7,663 bases of DNA. It comes from Clostridiaceae bacterium. Its GTDB lineage: Bacteria; Bacillota; Clostridia; Saccharofermentanales; UBA5734. Each line of letters opens with the position of its first letter. Position 1 is the first letter of the stretch. A program made the translations under genes and the position numbers. Shown in pieces: positions 4,591 through 7,663 of the stretch. Location: assembly GCA_012519875.1 (NCBI GenBank), contig JAAYPL010000084.1, positions 1 through 7,663 on the forward strand, read 5' to 3'. The notes under the pieces are model-generated. The model was not told where the DNA came from. It saw only the letters and a program-made list of their open reading frames with translations, and did not search any database.

Positions 4591-5757
4591 TTAGCCATTT
4601 TTTGGCGTTCGCGCTTTGAATCGAATCAGCTCCTCGTATCGAGCCAGCACTTCGTCGATGACTGCCTCCCAGTATTTCGGAATGGTTTTGCCGGCTTCTT
4701 GGCCGATAGCCTGGACTTGCCGAATATGATCGAGGGCCCAAGCGATCTTGGCTGCCACATCCTCGGTGGTGTCTTCTGCCAACAGGCCGTTTTCTCCATC
4801 CCGAACAACTTCCGCGGCGGAAGATCCGCGAATAAGAAGTGATGGCGTGTTCAATGCGGCGGCTTCGCGCACCACCATGGGGGCGTTGTCATAAAGGGAA
4901 GGGAAGACCAGAAGATCGGCTCGTGCATAAAGACCATCCAGTTTGGCGGCATCGCTGATGTGCCCGGTAAAGATGACCCGTTCTCCCAAGTCCAGTGTGT
5001 CGGCCAATTCCCGGACTTCTTTTTCCGATGGTCCCTGACCGGCCAGAACGAGCTGATATTTATAATTTTGGCGAACCAGTACTTGAGCTGATTCCAGAAT
5101 ACGACGAATATTTTTTTTCCAATTCATTTGGCCGACAAAAAGCAAGATGGGATTGTCTTTGAGCCCAAAATGTTTTGTTGCGGCCCGGATCGCCAATGGA
5201 TCGGGAGTCTTACGTTCTGTGCCGTTTTCAACGATTTCGTTTGGTCGGTTAAAGCCGTACTCGCGCAAAACATCGGCGGTCGATTTGCTGACAGCCCAAA
5301 CCTGATCGAATTTGGAAAAAAAATCAACGACCATATTACTGCCGACATTGGCAAATGTGTTGCTTTTTGAAAACTGATAGAAGTCATCATAGTATTTGGA
5401 ATGAAAGGTGGCGATCGTGGGCAGCCCTTTTTTACGTGCCTTGCGATAGGCTTCGCGACCGGCCACAAAAGGGGTATGCGCATGGACAATGTCCATTTTG
5501 GCGCGGGCAAATCTTCTTAGATAGTGGATATCAATACTGGGTACTCCGGCATGATACTGGCGGGCGCGGGGAAGGGGAAAGCCGCAAAAGTCAATGATGT
5601 CGTAGGGCAGGCCACCCCTATATAAGCCGGACTGAAGCGGTGTGATCACGTAACATGCTTCACAACGCTGGCCAAGATATTTTGCATAGTTGCTGACAAC
5701 ACGACCGACGCCATCAACAACCGGAAGAAAAGTATCCGAGAATTGTCCTATTCTCAT
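4591..5757 (-). CDS. GT4-family glycosyltransferase (GT-B fold), possibly a glycolipid synthase
   Basis: The 388-residue product has the two-domain GT-B layout of family GT4. The N-terminal domain opens MRIGQFSDTFLPVVDGVGRV and contains VHAHTPF (91-97) and TFHSKYY. The C-terminal domain has FVGQMNWKKN (207-216), LVLAGQGPS (237-244), VIFTGHI and FPSLYDNAPMVVREAA (285-300). In the last motif the usual EX7E appears as Asp290-X7-Glu298. The opening resembles diacylglycerol glucosyltransferases and PimB-like mannosyltransferases, but donor and acceptor cannot be decided from the sequence. No signal peptide or membrane span is evident, so it is likely a cytosolic or peripheral membrane enzyme. ATG 5757 is preceded by AGGTGA, which overlaps the stop region of the DUF4364 gene 10 nt upstream; the two genes should be co-transcribed and translationally linked. 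Confidence 0.88.
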   Translation of the reverse strand: MRIGQFSDTFLPVVDGVGRVVSNYAKYLGQRCEACYVITPLQSGLYRGGLPYDIIDFCGFPLPRARQYHAGVPSIDIHYLRRFARAKMDIVHAHTPFVAGREAYRKARKKGLPTIATFHSKYYDDFYQFSKSNTFANVGSNMVVDFFSKFDQVWAVSKSTADVLREYGFNRPNEIVENGTERKTPDPLAIRAATKHFGLKDNPILLFVGQMNWKKNIRRILESAQVLVRQNYKYQLVLAGQGPSEKEVRELADTLDLGERVIFTGHISDAAKLDGLYARADLLVFPSLYDNAPMVVREAAALNTPSLLIRGSSAAEVVRDGENGLLAEDTTEDVAAKIAWALDHIRQVQAIGQEAGKTIPKYWEAVIDEVLARYEELIRFKARTPKNG

Positions 5758-5767
5758 TTGCAGTCAC

Positions 5768-6439
5768 CTATTCTTCGAATAATGTTTGCTGATTGGGGTC
5801 TTCAGCAAATCCGCCCTGCTCGGGCTCAGGATCAACGGCGGTCATATCCCTGAACGTGTTATCGGTCAGCTGTGCGCCGCTGCCGATGCCGATTTCGCCG
5901 GTCAGCAGGGACAGGATGCTGAGATAAACGGTTTGCGGCTGACGTTGCCAGCGTTCACAAATCAGCTGCCCCATTTCCTTGTCCGGTACGGTTAAACGCA
6001 GGTCGATCAGGTCCTTGATACCGTCACTTTGCTTTAATTTGACCAGATATCCGTTGTTGCCGTCCGGATCACTGGTTGCGGAAATGGTATTTTGCAGGCG
6101 CTGATCCTTTTTCCAGCCAAAGCATGCTTGAGCAAGATAAGAGCGAATCGGCAAGGGAATCCGGTTCTCTAATGTGGCAAGAACCGATGATCCGGCCGGA
6201 GTCAGGTCGCAGCGCGATACCGGACGGCCTGTAGCATCAAGCATTTCTTCACTCTTGCGGAGACCTTCCGCGATCATATGATCACGGCACAGCTCCTCGT
6301 ACGCGGTAACAAAATCAAAATAATCCATGTACAATGTCTCCAGGGACAAAGTTGTTAGTTGGTTTATGGTTATTCCCGGGACCTTCTCAAGAATGGAAAG
6401 GATGATCAGCTTATTGATTGCCAATTCCGCTGTGTCCAT
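5768..6439 (-). CDS. DUF4364 family protein, probable winged-helix regulator
   Basis: A 223-residue protein with the DUF4364 N-terminal region: AELAINKLIILSILEKVPG, INQLTTLSL, then YMDYFDFVTAYEELCRDHMIAEG. This arrangement resembles a winged-helix DNA-binding domain. The remainder includes LTPAGSSVLATLENRIP (about 79-95), a common transition in the family, and a low-complexity acidic tail near EPEQGGFAEDPNQQTLFEE. The function of the family is not established; a regulatory role is inferred. I chose ATG 6439, which has GGAG nine nt upstream. An in-frame TTG at 6454 would add five residues but would place that ribosome binding site inside the gene. The gene forms an operon with the glycosyltransferase downstream and has its own promoter candidate in the gap behind the ABC transporter gene. 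Confidence 0.82.
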   Translation of the reverse strand: MDTAELAINKLIILSILEKVPGITINQLTTLSLETLYMDYFDFVTAYEELCRDHMIAEGLRKSEEMLDATGRPVSRCDLTPAGSSVLATLENRIPLPIRSYLAQACFGWKKDQRLQNTISATSDPDGNNGYLVKLKQSDGIKDLIDLRLTVPDKEMGQLICERWQRQPQTVYLSILSLLTGEIGIGSGAQLTDNTFRDMTAVDPEPEQGGFAEDPNQQTLFEE

Positions 6440-6510
6440 TTGCTCACACTCCAAATCAGTCTATTATCCGTTCCGGTTACGACCGACACTCCGGAAAAGG
6501 ATCCACCAAC

Positions 6511-6519
6511 ATCATAGCA
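6511..6519 (-). promoter_or_regulatory. extended -10 promoter candidate for the DUF4364-glycosyltransferase operon
   Basis: On the - strand the sequence TGCTATGAT (an extended -10 element, TGn followed by TATGAT) lies about 70 nt before the DUF4364 start codon. The hexamer at the -35 position (CACAAT with a 17-bp spacer) is poor, which is acceptable for an extended -10 promoter. Short inverted arms GCACA/TGTGC (6517-6521 and 6536-6540) lie directly upstream and overlap the promoter. Confidence 0.45.
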
Positions 6520-6578
6520 CATCGATCGACGATATTGTGCGCATAAACGTCAATGTGATTGTGGTCATTATTAATTTG

Positions 6579-6603
6579 GTGATGCACGGATGCACGGCAT
6601 CAC
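6579..6603 (-). repeat. small hairpin with a tandem 8-bp repeat at the end of the ABC transporter gene
   Basis: GTGATGC (6579-6585) and GCATCAC (6597-6603) are perfect 7-bp complements and overlap the ABC transporter stop codon (6600-6602). Within the region GATGCACG occurs twice in tandem (6581-6596). On the - strand the hairpin is followed by AT-rich sequence but no clear U-tract, so it is at best a weak terminator. Confidence 0.45.
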
Positions 6604-7663
6604 ATCTCATTGCCGGGGTAATCAGCTGCCTGATCAATTGATTCCTGAATGAACTGGTTAAGGTAAAGCTGTCGATACTGACCGTCAAGTTTCATTAATT
6701 GCGCATGTGATCCTTCTTCGATAATTTTACCATCATTGATGACCAGAATGCGATCCGCCTGCCGAATCGTCGAAAGGCGGTGAGCAATAATGAAAGCGGT
6801 TCGCCCTTTTAAAACTGTCTGAATGGCCTGCTGAATCAGCACTTCGGTTTCGGTATCGACGGAAGAAGTGGCTTCGTCAAGCACAAAAAGCCGTGGATTG
6901 GCCAAAATGGCCCTGGCAAAAGAAATCAGCTGCTTTTCGCCGGTGGACAGAAGGCTGCCTCCTTCGCCGACCGGTGTGTCATAACCATGTTCCAGTCGGG
7001 TGATGAAATCATGGGCGCTGACCATGCGAGCGGCTTGCTCGATCTGTTCCTGTGTTGCTTCCAAATTGCCGTAACGAATATTATCAGCTACGCTGCCGGA
7101 AAAAAGATGCGGTGTTTGCAGAACGTAACCTAAATTGGCATAGAGCCACATCATTGGACGTTCTCGGTAGTCAACACCGTCAATTAAGATCTCGCCCGAC
7201 GTCGGTTCATAAAAACGACAGGCCAGATTAACCAGGGTGCTTTTACCGGCACCGGTTTCTCCGACCAAGGCAATGACCTGTCCCGCCGGCACGACCAGAT
7301 TAAAATCATCGAGGATGATCTCTTCGCCGCCATAGCTGAAGCCGACCGAGCGAAACTCAACCTCGCCCCGCATTTTCGGCCACGGCTCCTGACCCTCGCC
7401 ATCCGCATGACCATATTTTGCCAGCACTTCAGGCTTATCTGATATATCCGGCTGTTCCGAGAGCAGGGTCATCACACGTTCCGCGGCAGCTTGAGCCGAC
7501 TGCAGACCGGTCATAAAGCGGGCGACATGTTTAATCGGATCCCACAGCCTCATGACATACAGAACAAAAGCATACAACGTACCGGTCAGCAAGACGCCGC
7601 TCGCCACCATTTGGCCGCCGAAGGTCAGAACCAGCGCGGTGCCGGTCGCGCCCAGCAAAGAGA
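6600..7663 (-). CDS. ABC exporter half-transporter, C-terminal part (5' end outside the window)
   Basis: The frame is open through the right edge, leaving about 353 C-terminal residues. The first part holds the end of the transmembrane domain (last helix near TLYAFVLYVMRLWDP) and the coupling region before the ATPase. The nucleotide-binding domain has the full motif set: Walker A GETGAGKST, Q-loop at VLQTPHLFSG, signature LSTGEKQ, Walker B LFVLDE with its catalytic Glu, D-loop SSVD, and the His switch in AHRLST. The LSTGEKQ signature departs from LSGGQ in a way seen in one partner of heterodimeric ABCB-type exporters. A partner gene could therefore lie upstream, beyond the window. The substrate (drug, lipid or peptide) cannot be judged. 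The gene ends about 160 bp before the DUF4364 start, and that gap has its own promoter candidate. Confidence 0.93.
   Translation of the reverse strand, partial: SLLGATGTALVLTFGGQMVASGVLLTGTLYAFVLYVMRLWDPIKHVARFMTGLQSAQAAAERVMTLLSEQPDISDKPEVLAKYGHADGEGQEPWPKMRGEVEFRSVGFSYGGEEIILDDFNLVVPAGQVIALVGETGAGKSTLVNLACRFYEPTSGEILIDGVDYRERPMMWLYANLGYVLQTPHLFSGSVADNIRYGNLEATQEQIEQAARMVSAHDFITRLEHGYDTPVGEGGSLLSTGEKQLISFARAILANPRLFVLDEATSSVDTETEVLIQQAIQTVLKGRTAFIIAHRLSTIRQADRILVINDGKIIEEGSHAQLMKLDGQYRQLYLNQFIQESIDQAADYPGNEM

Noticed and set aside
6440..6454. TTG at 6454 as start of the DUF4364 gene
   Set aside because: The GGAG that would serve as ribosome binding site lies after this TTG and is well placed for the ATG at 6439.
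6327..6641. 104-residue open frame on the + strand over the start of DUF4364 and the gap behind the ABC gene
   Set aside because: No ribosome binding site or family features. It runs antisense to the DUF4364 start and to the promoter region.

Overview
This window looks like chromosomal DNA of an anaerobic member of the Bacillota, most likely a clostridial lineage of moderate GC content. Three things point there. The L27 gene carries the short N-terminal pro-extension, with a Prp protease gene beside it, found in Bacillota and related groups. There is a DUF4364 protein, a family I know mainly from Clostridia. A rubredoxin plus flavodiiron protein pair is present, the classic O2/NO-detoxification module of anaerobes. 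I cannot name the genus.

Layout. Bases 2-85 are the last codons of an IS30-family transposase cut by the window edge. A near-consensus sigma-A promoter (143-171) then drives the ribosomal cluster rplU (L21) - prp - rpmA (L27) - obgE - yhbY, all on the + strand (257-2918). The L21 leader can fold into a stem-loop. A terminator-like hairpin with a possible alternative pairing partner lies between rpmA and obgE, so the GTPase/assembly genes may be attenuated relative to the ribosomal proteins. The products work together: L21 and L27 are 50S proteins, Prp trims L27 so it can work in the peptidyl-transferase centre, and Obg and YhbY are 50S assembly factors.

A second + strand unit (3047-4497) holds a 52-residue rubredoxin and a class A flavodiiron protein. 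Its TATAAT box is the centre of a 24-bp near-perfect palindrome (2970-2993), an obvious candidate operator. The two genes are separated by a perfect 11-bp stem-loop without a U-tract. The likely job is reduction of O2 to water and/or NO to N2O, with rubredoxin as electron donor.

From 4591 to the right end everything is on the - strand and convergent with the flavodiiron gene; a long hairpin (4556-4588) sits between them. Read in the direction of transcription, there is the C-terminal part of an ABC exporter half-transporter (running off the right edge), a gap of about 160 bp with an extended -10 promoter, a DUF4364 winged-helix-type protein, and a GT4 glycosyltransferase whose ribosome binding site overlaps the DUF4364 stop region.

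No CRISPR array, tRNA or rRNA was seen. The genes are mostly well-known families. The most distinctive signals are regulatory: the palindromic operator, the rpmA-obgE attenuator candidate, the stem-loop inside the rubredoxin operon, and the IS30 end abutting the ribosomal promoter. No clearly new multi-gene system was found.
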